In this document: piece by piece, positions 24,321 to 32,447 of the stretch | How positions within the stretch are numbered: the first letter of the stretch is position 1 | How the letters are laid out: each line of letters opens with the position of its first letter | The notes under the pieces: generated by a model | Databases searched by the model: none | What the model was told of the DNA's origin: nothing | Seen by the model: only the letters and a program-made list of their open reading frames with translations | Made by a program: the position numbers and the translations under genes | From: Sphingobacterium faecale | GTDB lineage: Bacteria > Bacteroidota > Bacteroidia > Sphingobacteriales > Sphingobacteriaceae | Direction: 5' to 3' | NCBI RefSeq assembly: GCF_016746095.1 | Contig: NZ_JAERTY010000004.1 | Span: 1 to 64,000, forward strand | Length of the DNA: 64,000 nt

Positions 24321-25174
24321 CTTATCCAATTCAAAAATTTCAAGACTGGTGCACACAGCAATGGGTAATCTTATGGGGACGAAAGATAAAACCTGAACAT
24401 CACTCCTGGCTATTCGGGCATATAGGCAGTGTCGATGGTATAGGTGAGCAGTTTGTCCACGAATTGGCTGAAAAGGAAAACCTTATCATTGAAAGAGACG
24501 ATAGCCCTAGGGGACTGGTATCTTCTGTTGCAGCATTTGCTCTTTCGCCAGACGAACTGTCGAGACTATCGAAAAAAGTCATTTCATTTTACGAAAACAC
24601 CTCCGATTATAGCTTGCACTTCGGATTGCAGTGGACTCCTCTATTTAAAGTATTTGGCACTTTGGTCAACATACTATTCAGCAGTAGAATAAACCAACTG
24701 AATATCCCCACTGACAACATGAAGAAGACTGAATCCCTGACGAGCGAGATCATATCGCTCCGAAATCCAACTACCGACAAAGTGGTGTACACGGTATGGC
24801 TCAGAAAATTTAAATCCAGCGGTAAGGTTATTTATTCGGGGCTATATGGCACGTGCCAACTACCTTCTGGGGAAACTTGTCTGAAAGCGACCTTTCCTCT
24901 GCCCAAGGGCAATGCTACGGTCATCATGTCTATCCATGTCGGAGCAAATGGGGAACTAATCCTAAACTCTTCGGGAAAGGAATTTGGAGACGCTGGCTTT
25001 TACTTTCTACTGCAAGACAGCAAGGGGTCTTATTGGAGCCAATACATAGCCGCATTTCGAGACAAATTGACGGTATGCGAAAAAGAGGATAGCCTGGTCG
25101 CTGGGCAGGTGTTGACGCTTTGGAATAAAACTGTAGTGCGCTTGAGCTATACTATGGAAGATAACATAAAATAA
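24311..25174 (+). CDS. Hypothetical protein linked to CrtA-like gene
   Basis: This 287-residue protein is of an unrecognised family. The N-terminal ~100 residues are rich in Trp and His (DWCTQQWVILWG, HHSWLFGHIGSVDGIG). The C-terminal half looks like beta sheet, with hydrophobic strands and LPSGETCLKATFPLPKGNA. The start at 24311 overlaps the stop of the CrtA-like gene; an in-frame ATG at 24287 is less likely. The overlap suggests the two act together. No signal peptide is seen. Confidence 0.6.
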   Translation: MGLAYPIQKFQDWCTQQWVILWGRKIKPEHHSWLFGHIGSVDGIGEQFVHELAEKENLIIERDDSPRGLVSSVAAFALSPDELSRLSKKVISFYENTSDYSLHFGLQWTPLFKVFGTLVNILFSSRINQLNIPTDNMKKTESLTSEIISLRNPTTDKVVYTVWLRKFKSSGKVIYSGLYGTCQLPSGETCLKATFPLPKGNATVIMSIHVGANGELILNSSGKEFGDAGFYFLLQDSKGSYWSQYIAAFRDKLTVCEKEDSLVAGQVLTLWNKTVVRLSYTMEDNIK

Positions 25175-25191
25175 GGATATTCTCCCCCCCC

Positions 25192-25234
25192 CAATGTAAC
25201 CTTTGTGTTAATTTATTGAATGCGCATACTATCG
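25192..25234 (+). repeat. Promoter-only copy R3 of the dispersed element
   Basis: CAATGTAACC, TTTGTG, N19, TACTATCG are kept and match R5 exactly up to 25234. Sequence identity then stops abruptly; the core and terminator are absent. The promoter-like half now faces the mph leader and gene. Confidence 0.7.
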
Positions 25235-25283
25235 ACCGTTTGAAATCCTATATCTATCCCTATGTTATAAAGAAGGGTAACTC

Positions 25284-25315
25284 TTGGATGAATGAACAAT
25301 AATTTGCTATCTTTA
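25284..25315 (+). promoter_or_regulatory. Candidate promoter of the mph leader
   Basis: TTG (25284-25286), N21, TATCTTTA (25308-25315) matches the -33/-7 pattern with one mismatch in the -7 box. Transcription would begin near 25320, about 28 nt before the leader-peptide ATG. Confidence 0.45.
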
Positions 25316-25347
25316 CGAGTATGTTATACTCCAACAATATAGCTGTG

Positions 25348-25371
25348 ATGGCAAAACCTTGGTTTTCCTAA
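25348..25371 (+). CDS. Leader peptide MAKPWFS upstream of mph
   Basis: A seven-codon ORF, ATG to TAA, lies 195 nt upstream of the macrolide phosphotransferase gene. A diverged copy at 56911-56937 encodes MVAEPWFF with the PWF core and stop position kept, which indicates selection on the peptide. Short leader peptides that stall ribosomes in the presence of the drug commonly control macrolide resistance genes. Confidence 0.5.
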   Translation: MAKPWFS

Positions 25372-25400
25372 TCTAACTGCCCCCTATATGGGTTCAATGT

Positions 25401-25418
25401 GACAGTATTTCTACTGTC
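25401..25418 (+). terminator. Hairpin in the mph leader, possible attenuator
   Basis: GACAGT-ATTTCT-ACTGTC is a perfect 6-bp stem followed by TTTCAATT, a weak U tract, 30 nt after the leader stop codon. It could act as an attenuator controlled by leader translation. Confidence 0.35.
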
Positions 25419-25566
25419 TTTCAATTCGTGTATCAGAATATTGCCCCAAATGGAAAAATGGGATCCATATGAAAGTAAGGTGGATAAAGTGCTATCCCGA
25501 TATATGGCATTCTGAATTCTTGTCGGGAAACTGATACTCACTTAATAATTATAAAAAAGTATAGAA

Positions 25567-26454
25567 ATGACAATCGAAGATATTCAAATATTAGCCCTAG
25601 AACATGGGTTGAAAATTTCGGACGACATTAGCATCAATGAGATGGGCATCGACTTTAGAGTTGCTTTTGTGAAAGAAGTAAACGGTCAGAACTGGGTGCT
25701 CCGAATTCCTCGAAGGAAGGATATGATCGAACAGATCCAAAATGAAAGCAGAATATTGGATCTAGCCAAAAGAAACCTGTCCATCAATGTTCCTGATTGG
25801 AAGATTGTAGCGGAGCGTCTAATTGCATACCCGCTACTGGAGGATGCACCTGCCCTGACATTCGATGCCATGACACATGAGGTTTCGTGGAATATAGACC
25901 CCAATAGCGTAGCTTATGTGCAGTCTCTGGCCAAATCATTGGCCGAGCTGCATCGTGTTGCTGCTGACGATGTCAGAAAAAGCAATTTAAAAATAATGAC
26001 ACCTAATGAATTGAGAACTGAAATAGCTAACCGTATCCAATTGGTGAAATCTGAAATAGGTATCAGTGAGATCTTGGAAAGTAGGTATCGTAGATGGCTG
26101 GACAATGAGCTCTTGTGGCCTGATTTCACTTGCTTCATCCATGGTGATCTCTATGCTGGTCATGTATTGAGCAATAAGGAAGGTAATGTATCTGGTATCA
26201 TAGACTGGTCTACCGCGCATATGGGTGACCCTGCAATGGACTTTTCTGGCCACTTATCGGTTTTTGGAGAGGATAGTCTGAAGCTTTTGATAACTGAGTA
26301 TGTTAAACAAGGCGGAACGATATGGGACAAGATCTACGAACAATCTATAGAGAGAGCTGCTGCAGCTCCATTGGCATATGGCGCTTTTGCAATAGAATGC
26401 AACGACGACAAGCATATCAGCGCCGCCAAAACAGCGTTAGGTATCGATCAATAA
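25567..26454 (+). CDS. Mph-family macrolide 2'-phosphotransferase
   Basis: The 295-residue protein matches Mph enzymes: GIDFRVAFV, NWVLRIPRRKD, LAKSLAELHRV, WPDFTCFIHGDLYAGHVLSN (the Brenner-type catalytic loop HGD with the following His) and GIIDWSTAHMGDPAMDF (metal-binding D). These kinases inactivate macrolides by phosphorylating the 2'-hydroxyl of desosamine. An aminoglycoside-kinase relative with another substrate is possible. A leader peptide and hairpin precede it, and R4 starts 18 bp after its stop. Confidence 0.82.
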   Translation: MTIEDIQILALEHGLKISDDISINEMGIDFRVAFVKEVNGQNWVLRIPRRKDMIEQIQNESRILDLAKRNLSINVPDWKIVAERLIAYPLLEDAPALTFDAMTHEVSWNIDPNSVAYVQSLAKSLAELHRVAADDVRKSNLKIMTPNELRTEIANRIQLVKSEIGISEILESRYRRWLDNELLWPDFTCFIHGDLYAGHVLSNKEGNVSGIIDWSTAHMGDPAMDFSGHLSVFGEDSLKLLITEYVKQGGTIWDKIYEQSIERAAAAPLAYGAFAIECNDDKHISAAKTALGIDQ

Positions 26455-26471
26455 AATGAAGTAAGGATGCT

Positions 26472-26608
26472 CAATGTAACCTTTTTGTTAATTGATTGAA
26501 TGCGCATACTATCGGCATGGGATTTGCCGTTATATCAGTATTCATAATTTAGGTTAATAATTGGTTAGTTAAAAATCCCTGAAGCTCCCCGCTCCAGGGA
26601 TTTTTTTT
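26472..26608 (+). ncRNA. Dispersed RNA-like element, copy R4
   Basis: The parts are CAATGTAACC, TTTTTG, N19, TACTATCG (26507-26514), perfect CGGCA/TGCCG with the seven-base loop TGGGATT, the invariant core, and a terminator stem with one A/C mismatch followed by eight T. The 250 bp after it, up to the next gene, hold a lone TATATTTG box (26703-26710) and nothing else seen. Confidence 0.65.
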
Positions 26609-26861
26609 GAGGTCTTTGCTAAACTGCACGAGTATTGAGTTTATTAGGTGTGGGATTGGAGAACATAAAATCTGAATATGAATCCATATTGACTTGGGAT
26701 AATATATTTGTGTTTGATTTTTAGTATCTTAGGGAAGAATAAAGATATTGAGAATATGGGGGCTTAGTTATTTCGAAAAGAAGAACGATTAATATAATTA
26801 GAATCCTTTAAGTGTTAACTTTGAATTATTAAATAAGGAATCAATAATTCTTATAAGCAAT

Positions 26862-27071
26862 ATGATGAAAATAAATAAAAAGATAATCTTGCTGGCTTTG
26901 ATAATATGCTTATCATGTATAGGGTTGGGGCTAAATGATCTTATTAGAGATTATAGAGAAACCGATAGTTTAAGATTGAATGACTTGCTTGTTTTTATTC
27001 CTTTCATCACCTCTGGGAGTATTTTCTTCTATATTTTGTATCTACAGAAAGTAAATGAAAAGATTGGTTAG
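26862..27071 (+). CDS. Small two-span membrane protein
   Basis: This 69-residue protein has two hydrophobic helices (IILLALIICLSCIGLGL and LLVFIPFITSGSIFFYILYL) separated by a charged loop (NDLIRDYRETDSLRL). The family is not recognised. It lies alone between R4 and R5. The start could be either of two adjacent ATGs. Confidence 0.55.
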   Translation: MMKINKKIILLALIICLSCIGLGLNDLIRDYRETDSLRLNDLLVFIPFITSGSIFFYILYLQKVNEKIG

Positions 27072-27150
27072 CTATCAATTAATATAAAACTATACTAGCT
27101 ATCGCAAGATATTCGATATAGTAGATGGGGCACGATTAGGACTACTCGTT

Positions 27151-27356
27151 TTATACTTCATAGCGGGCTTTAGGACTGATGTACCGGTCTCTGATACGGA
27201 AAGTAGTGTAATAGGGTGTTGCCATAAGCCCCAGAGAATAATTGAAGTAAGGGCTCTGCAATTTAGTTCCCAAAGCGGGCATCAGATCAATAATCAGTAA
27301 ATTAGATATTGGCAATATACTACATTTTGCTTCTTTATGGACAATGATTTCAATGT
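27151..27356 (-). pseudogene. Gene fragment cut by repeat R5
   Basis: Read leftward, an open frame of ~68 codons ends at TAA 27151-27153 and shows coding-like text: HKEAKCSILPISNLL, MPALGTKLQSPYFNYSLGL and RDRYISPKARYEV. It has no start of its own; upstream it runs straight into R5. The family is not recognised. It looks like the 3' end of a gene whose 5' part was replaced when R5 arrived. Confidence 0.4.
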
Positions 27357-27486
27357 AACCTTTGTGTTAATTTATTGAATGCGCATACTATCGGCATGGG
27401 ATTTGCCGTTATATCAGTATTCATAATTTAGGTTAATAATTGGTTAGTTAAAAATCCCTGAAGCTCCCCGCTTTGGGGATTTTTTT
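27351..27486 (+). ncRNA. Dispersed RNA-like element, copy R5
   Basis: The parts are CAATGTAACC, TTTGTG, N19, TACTATCG (27386-27393), perfect CGGCA/TGCCG, the invariant core, and a terminator stem kept by two G-U type changes (GCTTTGGGGATT) and six T. It lies between two leftward coding sequences and overlaps the 3' ends of both: the fragment at 27151 and the membrane protein at 27444. Confidence 0.65.
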
Positions 27487-28016
27487 GTAAAAAGCCTTGC
27501 AATCGCAATCGTATTTGTTATTAACATCAGTATTAAAACACCTGTAAACACGACATAGTGGATGCTTAGGAAGGATTTTTTGGATCTTATCCACGTCAAA
27601 ACCTCTGCTAATTCTGTGCAGTTATCCAGATCTATATTCTTCTCATAAGTCACAGTATGGAATCTATTGACGGAACAATATTGGATCTGATCATTGACGT
27701 CAGAAAACCTGAAAAGCACTTTGTCTCGGGATAATATGTAGTAACACAGCAACCGCTTGACCTCGACCTGCTCATAACCTACTTTTTTGCCTGACGACAA
27801 GATGATTTTTTCATCGCTATCACAGAGTGTTATTCCACCGTCAATGTAATCGTGGTATGCAAACGCTAACCCATAGGGCAAACCAAAGCGCTGGGCATAT
27901 TCTTTGTTGTCCACCTTGTATCTCGTGGTAAGGATCCATCGATAAGTAAGGAAAATACTTGCGCCGCTAAAAAAAACACATAGTATCAGATAGATAGCTT
28001 TTTTCAAAATCTGCAT
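27444..28016 (-). CDS. Membrane-anchored hypothetical protein with repeat-derived C-terminus
   Basis: The 190-residue protein has an N-terminal hydrophobic helix (IYLILCVFFSGASIFLTYRW), a soluble middle (residues ~30-155, with YGLAFAYHDYIDGG and KDKVLFRFSDV) and a second helix (IHYVVFTGVLILMLITNTIAI). The last ~13 residues (PKRGASGIFN) are translated from the terminator of R5 on the opposite strand, so the original 3' end has been replaced. The ATG at 28016 is chosen; the ORF extends upstream to 28139. The family is unknown. Confidence 0.55.
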   Translation of the reverse strand: MQILKKAIYLILCVFFSGASIFLTYRWILTTRYKVDNKEYAQRFGLPYGLAFAYHDYIDGGITLCDSDEKIILSSGKKVGYEQVEVKRLLCYYILSRDKVLFRFSDVNDQIQYCSVNRFHTVTYEKNIDLDNCTELAEVLTWIRSKKSFLSIHYVVFTGVLILMLITNTIAIARLFTKKSPKRGASGIFN

Positions 28017-28327
28017 GTATAGGTAGTAAAAAAATGGTACTATATTGAGTACGTAACAGTAAAAAAATCTCCTCCATACGGAATTATATATCAAAAATAA
28101 AACGTGCAAATGAACGTTGATTGAGATTATATCAAACATAAAAAATAAACACGTTAGTAAATGGGCTGTACAAAAGCTTAATAATTTGTTAATGTCGATC
28201 TAAATTTTGTAGCAGAACAATGTATCTCCAATGGATATGCAAGGACGAACGCTTGTCGCGTTTGCTGTACTATACTCGTTATTGTACCGATTACTGAAAT
28301 TGTAAATAAGCATAAACCGATTAGATT

Positions 28328-29035
28328 ATGAAAAAGCACTTGATTTATATGGCTGTATTATTACTTATTGCGGGATGCAAAAAGGAGGAATCATTTGAAT
28401 ATTATCGTAAGAAAGCTGAAGAAAAGCGGATGGAGATTGAGAATCTCATTAAAACATATGCATGTGGTGATATTTCCGATTGGAAGGTGGACGGCGTACT
28501 TGGTTCAAGTATAACAACAATCCATTATTACCCGGTTGCTCCTACACCTCATGCCGAATACCTGCGTCTAAAAAAGGAATATGTGGCACTGGTTGAAAAA
28601 AGCAGGATACCTAACGATAATCTCGCTCTTATAGACTACTACTACGCTCCGGCAATAGCTATAGAATGTATCGATGGCTCCCCCAAAGTAATGACCGCAG
28701 AGGACTATAATATGGAAAAAGCTACTGCTATGCTAAATAAAAAATTAGCTGAAGTAGAGGAACTAACAGTCCAAAATACGTGTAATGGCACGGAAGAATG
28801 GTATGTTGTGTCGTTTATAAAAGATTGTGAAAGCATATATATACCCGTAAATAAAAACGATAAAGCTATGTCTGGCAAGATAAACGAATTGCAGCAAATA
28901 ATCCGGGCGTTGCAAATGCGTATCGTTGCTCTCGATAATACCCAAAAGGACTGCTATAGCTATAGCAATAATAACAGATCGTCTGAAGTGGTATGTGAGA
29001 ATAACAAGCCTGTTATTAAAGAAAAAAGAATGTAA
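28328..29035 (+). CDS. Lipoprotein of unknown function
   Basis: The signal peptide with lipobox (LLLIAGC, Cys at residue 17) is followed by KKEES, so this is an outer-membrane-type lipoprotein. The body is acidic and has two similar halves, each with a CxxxxxW motif (ACGDISDWKV and TCNGTEEWYVVS) followed by a Y/I-rich strand, suggesting an internal duplication. A helical segment (KINELQQIIRALQMRI) and two further cysteines lie near the C-terminus. The family is not recognised. Confidence 0.6.
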   Translation: MKKHLIYMAVLLLIAGCKKEESFEYYRKKAEEKRMEIENLIKTYACGDISDWKVDGVLGSSITTIHYYPVAPTPHAEYLRLKKEYVALVEKSRIPNDNLALIDYYYAPAIAIECIDGSPKVMTAEDYNMEKATAMLNKKLAEVEELTVQNTCNGTEEWYVVSFIKDCESIYIPVNKNDKAMSGKINELQQIIRALQMRIVALDNTQKDCYSYSNNNRSSEVVCENNKPVIKEKRM

Positions 29036-29133
29036 AGGTCGTAGATCTACACTATATATAGTCGATGATAAAATTTTTCTAAAAATACGGGAAACCGTAA
29101 TTGAGGAGGAATTTAAAGCTTAATTTAGAGTTG

Positions 29134-29270
29134 TTGTAACCTTTATGTTATTTATGACACCCTAGCATACTATCGGTACGGGGATTACCGTTATATCAAT
29201 ATTCATAATTCAGGTTAATAATTGGTTAGTGAAGACATCCTGAAGCTCCCCGCCTCAGGGTGTTTTTTTT
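29134..29270 (+). ncRNA. Dispersed RNA-like element, copy R6 (covarying)
   Basis: The parts are TGTAACC, TTTATG, N20, TACTATCG (29168-29175), inverted repeat CGGTA/TACCG, the core with two changes, and terminator ACATCCTGAAGC/GCCTCAGGGTGT with eight T. Relative to other copies, both arms of the inverted repeat changed together (C-G to T-A), and two terminator base pairs changed in a compensatory way. This is the most informative copy. Confidence 0.7.
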
Positions 29271-29372
29271 ATTTTCTTTCCCGACTATCTTTGTTCCATC
29301 ATGCTACAAGTAATCTGTGCTATAATAGTCAACAATGTTAAATATGACACAATGAATTAGCATTTAAACTAC

Positions 29373-29407
29373 AGGAAAGCCGTCTATAAAAACTAAACGA
29401 CTTTCCT
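29373..29407. terminator. Inverted repeat at the end of the catabolic operon
   Basis: AGGAAAGCCGT pairs with ACGACTTTCCT (10 of 11) across a 13-nt loop. It lies 38 bp past the stop of the leftward phosphoesterase gene and is followed on the + strand by a T-rich stretch. The rest of 29271-29444 shows no gene. Confidence 0.45.
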
Positions 29408-29444
29408 TCTATTCTTTGTTTTGAAAAATTCTGCTGCTTTTTAT

Positions 29445-31019
29445 TTAGTATTGCCAAGCGGATTCGAAGTCAAAAACAATGTCTGCATGGGTTTGCTCAT
29501 ATTTTCGACCGAATCGATCTGTTACCACAACTTTTAGTGTATTGTTTGGATTGCTAATCTGATAAGAATACAAATGTTTGGTGGTGGTGGAATAGCTATC
29601 AGCACTCCTATTCAACACCCCAATGTGATATCCTTTTGACCAAGCATCTTCATTTAATGGAGCACTGGTTTTTAGAATCATATCACCTAGCTTTTTACCA
29701 TCCATATATACTTCGGCTTTCCAAGCTGGATCTGCATTCCATATATTGGCCACTAAAGTATTGCTACTTTGCCCATAATTGAACAGACCATATTGTCCGC
29801 CGAAATCAATATTTCCCCAATGAAGTCTAAACTGGAAATCCCGAGGTAACTTCGTTGGCTTATATATCCAATCTTTAACAGTAGTCCCTTCAATCTGATA
29901 TATCATATATCCGTTGGGAGTGCCATCACCATTTATATTTGAGCGCCACCATGCTCCGCAGGTTGCCCCGTGAACGTGCTCATACATTTCTTTGCCTGAC
30001 ACGTTGTGGATGTAGTTTTCCATATAATGTGTATGCCCGCAAAGCATGTGGACTTCCTTAAAATCTTTTATGAGATTCAGGAACTGAGATCTCGTTGAAA
30101 AATTGCTACCGCGAATCGGCATATGGTAGTATACAATAAGCATTTTTTCTTTAGGGACTTGACTAAGGTCCTTCTCTAACCAATCGATCTGTGCTTGGCT
30201 AATCCCTAAAGAATAGCTAGTATTACTTGTAAAAACCACATTGTCTAAGCACACAAAGTGAACCTCCCCGATATCAAAAGAATAATAGGTGGGTCCAAAT
30301 ACCTTTTCAAATAAATCATTGGTCTTTGGATTCGGACTTGCTGCGAATTTGTCGTGATTACCTATCGTGCTGAATATGGGCATGGATGTAGATCCTAACC
30401 GCGTTTTCATATTATTGAGCTGATTGTCCTTATCATTTACAATATCACCCAATGCTATTCCATAGACAGGCTGCTTGATATCGGCCAATTCGGATTTAAT
30501 ATCTGCCAGGGTCTCATTAACGAAGCGCGCTACCTGCTGATCATCTGTCACTTGGGGATCCCCTAAGCCAAACAGGGTAAAATTTGTCTCCATATTTGTT
30601 TTTTTACGCAAGGTAAAATTGTGCTGTTGAGGAGTTGTTGCAGCTGTCAATGTCCGGTAAAATAGAGGGATTTTTCGGTTATTAGTTTCGACTGCAATTT
30701 GGTAATCTGAAGGCGTGGAGTAGTAAACAAATTTGGCCTTATCATTTTTCTTAAGCTGATACACCCCTTTATTATCTGTTTTTACTACGGAAAACCCGTC
30801 CGTAACCGTTATATTGGCAATGGGATTATTGTCCTCATCCAATATGTAACCATACACATTATTACCATCGATCAACTTTACCCTAGGAAGCTCGATACTG
30901 GCTCCAGGCCGAGGTCCTGTACTAGTCTGATGGTTGTCTTTATAACACGCTACACTCAGTAAAGTTATAAATAGACTATAGAGAAATGGAGATCGCAAAA
31001 TCAATTTTATATATTTCAT
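29445..31019 (-). CDS. Calcineurin-like phosphoesterase lipoprotein
   Basis: A signal peptide ends at a lipobox (LLSVAC). A carboxypeptidase-regulatory-like/MetallophosN segment follows (YGYILDEDNNPIANITVTDG). The phosphoesterase core has all blocks: GLGDPQ, LGDIVNDKD, TIGNHDKF, YYHMPIRG and CGHTHYME. A C-terminal beta domain follows. Similar three-part lipoproteins occur in Bacteroidota catabolic loci. It is the last gene of the eight-gene operon, 11 bp after the FAD oxidoreductase. The substrate is unknown. Confidence 0.85.
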   Translation of the reverse strand: MKYIKLILRSPFLYSLFITLLSVACYKDNHQTSTGPRPGASIELPRVKLIDGNNVYGYILDEDNNPIANITVTDGFSVVKTDNKGVYQLKKNDKAKFVYYSTPSDYQIAVETNNRKIPLFYRTLTAATTPQQHNFTLRKKTNMETNFTLFGLGDPQVTDDQQVARFVNETLADIKSELADIKQPVYGIALGDIVNDKDNQLNNMKTRLGSTSMPIFSTIGNHDKFAASPNPKTNDLFEKVFGPTYYSFDIGEVHFVCLDNVVFTSNTSYSLGISQAQIDWLEKDLSQVPKEKMLIVYYHMPIRGSNFSTRSQFLNLIKDFKEVHMLCGHTHYMENYIHNVSGKEMYEHVHGATCGAWWRSNINGDGTPNGYMIYQIEGTTVKDWIYKPTKLPRDFQFRLHWGNIDFGGQYGLFNYGQSSNTLVANIWNADPAWKAEVYMDGKKLGDMILKTSAPLNEDAWSKGYHIGVLNRSADSYSTTTKHLYSYQISNPNNTLKVVVTDRFGRKYEQTHADIVFDFESAWQY

Positions 31020-31030
31020 ATGTATTTAAT

Positions 31031-32371
31031 TTATTTAAGATTGGCACCGTATCTAATTAGGGTATTCCTCAATTCGGTGATATCAACATGCGACACGTCC
31101 ACTCCTGTCTTGTAGCAAAGTGCTGCAGCAACTCCCGCAGCTTGCCCAAGTCCCATGACAGATGCCTGCACCCTGACAGAAGCGGAGGATACCCCATCGG
31201 CTGAAAATGCCCTTCCACCAACGAGTAGATTGGGAAAATCAGGTGCTATCAAACAACGGTATGGTACAAAAGCCGCATCCTTAAGGAATTCACAACGCTG
31301 ATTATTCGACACAGATGAATGAATGTCCACGGGATGGCATCCTCTTGAAATAGCATCTGGAAAATCTTGTGCATTGATATATTCTTCGCCTGTCAACGTA
31401 TGGACGCCTTTGATCCTACGGGTCTCTCGTGTGCCTGTCTGTGGGGCCGTCATAACCAAATAGGCATCTTTAAAGGCAGGAACATGCTGTGTAAGAAGTT
31501 CTACGAAGGTAAAAACATCCTCACGTAATGCGCATTCTGTATGTGTGGCTTGTCTGTTGTCTGCCATATTTGCATATGTACGGGTCATATTGACTAGAAC
31601 CATACCATGGTCTAACACTCCACAATACCAAGGTCCGCCAAAACGTGGAATATCTTGATGCCTATTCATCTCCTCAAGTATATTTCTCATATCTAGATCA
31701 TGATAATTAACCCCTTGCATACTATGTCGGACCATAGGAAGCGACTCAACATCAACTCCACCGAGCATAAATATCAACGATGCAGGCTGAAGCTCGGAAC
31801 GCATTGGTTGCATGGGTACACCCGATAGCTTGGACAGATCGGCATCTCCCGTACAATCTATAAAGTATTTACCGGCAATGGCTTCAGCACCGTTTTTATT
31901 ATCGATAAATACGTGGGTAATCCGATCGCCGTCTTTTTTACATCCGGTAAGATAGGAATGTAGATATAGGGATACTCCTGCCTCTAACACCATACGCTGT
32001 GCAATAAGTTTATATTTTTCGGGGGAGAATGTGATATTACCTATTGGCTTTTCTTCTCTCGCGCCACCTATAGCAATAAGCCTTTCAATAAACTCCCAAG
32101 GAATGCCGTCAATAATCCTACGATCATTGTAATTGAATACACTTATCGGAGCTACTAAACTAGCTGTAGCCATACCACCAAGGAAACCTAGTCTCTCGAT
32201 AAGAGCAACCCGGGCTCCTCCTCTTGCCGCAGCAATAGCAGCAATAAAACCCGAAGGACCTCCTCCGCAAACCACTACATCGTATTCAGCAACCACGGGA
32301 ATGTCACGAACTTGCGTGATACGTGCTGAACCTAAAGAAACTTTTTCCGTTTCTGTACTACTCTTCACCAT
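31031..32371 (-). CDS. FAD-dependent oxidoreductase (FAD_oxidored family)
   Basis: The dinucleotide fold is at the N-terminus: VVCGGGPSGFIAAIAAARGG then ALIERLGFLGGMAT. Later blocks are GKYFIDCTGDADLS, GTRETRRIKGVHTLTGEE and the FAD-closing ASVRVQASVMGLGQAAGVAA. This is the FAD_oxidored (PF12831-like) family often found in polysaccharide or aromatic catabolic loci. There is no signal peptide, so it acts in the cytoplasm, which fits the adjacent inner-membrane MFS importer. The substrate is not determined. Confidence 0.82.
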   Translation of the reverse strand: MVKSSTETEKVSLGSARITQVRDIPVVAEYDVVVCGGGPSGFIAAIAAARGGARVALIERLGFLGGMATASLVAPISVFNYNDRRIIDGIPWEFIERLIAIGGAREEKPIGNITFSPEKYKLIAQRMVLEAGVSLYLHSYLTGCKKDGDRITHVFIDNKNGAEAIAGKYFIDCTGDADLSKLSGVPMQPMRSELQPASLIFMLGGVDVESLPMVRHSMQGVNYHDLDMRNILEEMNRHQDIPRFGGPWYCGVLDHGMVLVNMTRTYANMADNRQATHTECALREDVFTFVELLTQHVPAFKDAYLVMTAPQTGTRETRRIKGVHTLTGEEYINAQDFPDAISRGCHPVDIHSSVSNNQRCEFLKDAAFVPYRCLIAPDFPNLLVGGRAFSADGVSSASVRVQASVMGLGQAAGVAAALCYKTGVDVSHVDITELRNTLIRYGANLK

Positions 32372-32447
32372 ATTTATTTAATAATCTAATACTTGTACTA
32401 TTGCTTTTTATAAAAAATTAATTTATTGTAAGGTTCTACACGCTATC

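Noticed and set aside
26703-26710. TATATTTG box as promoter of the gene at 26862
   Set aside because: The -7 match is perfect but there is no -33 partner and the distance to the ATG is about 150 nt, so it was only mentioned under R4.
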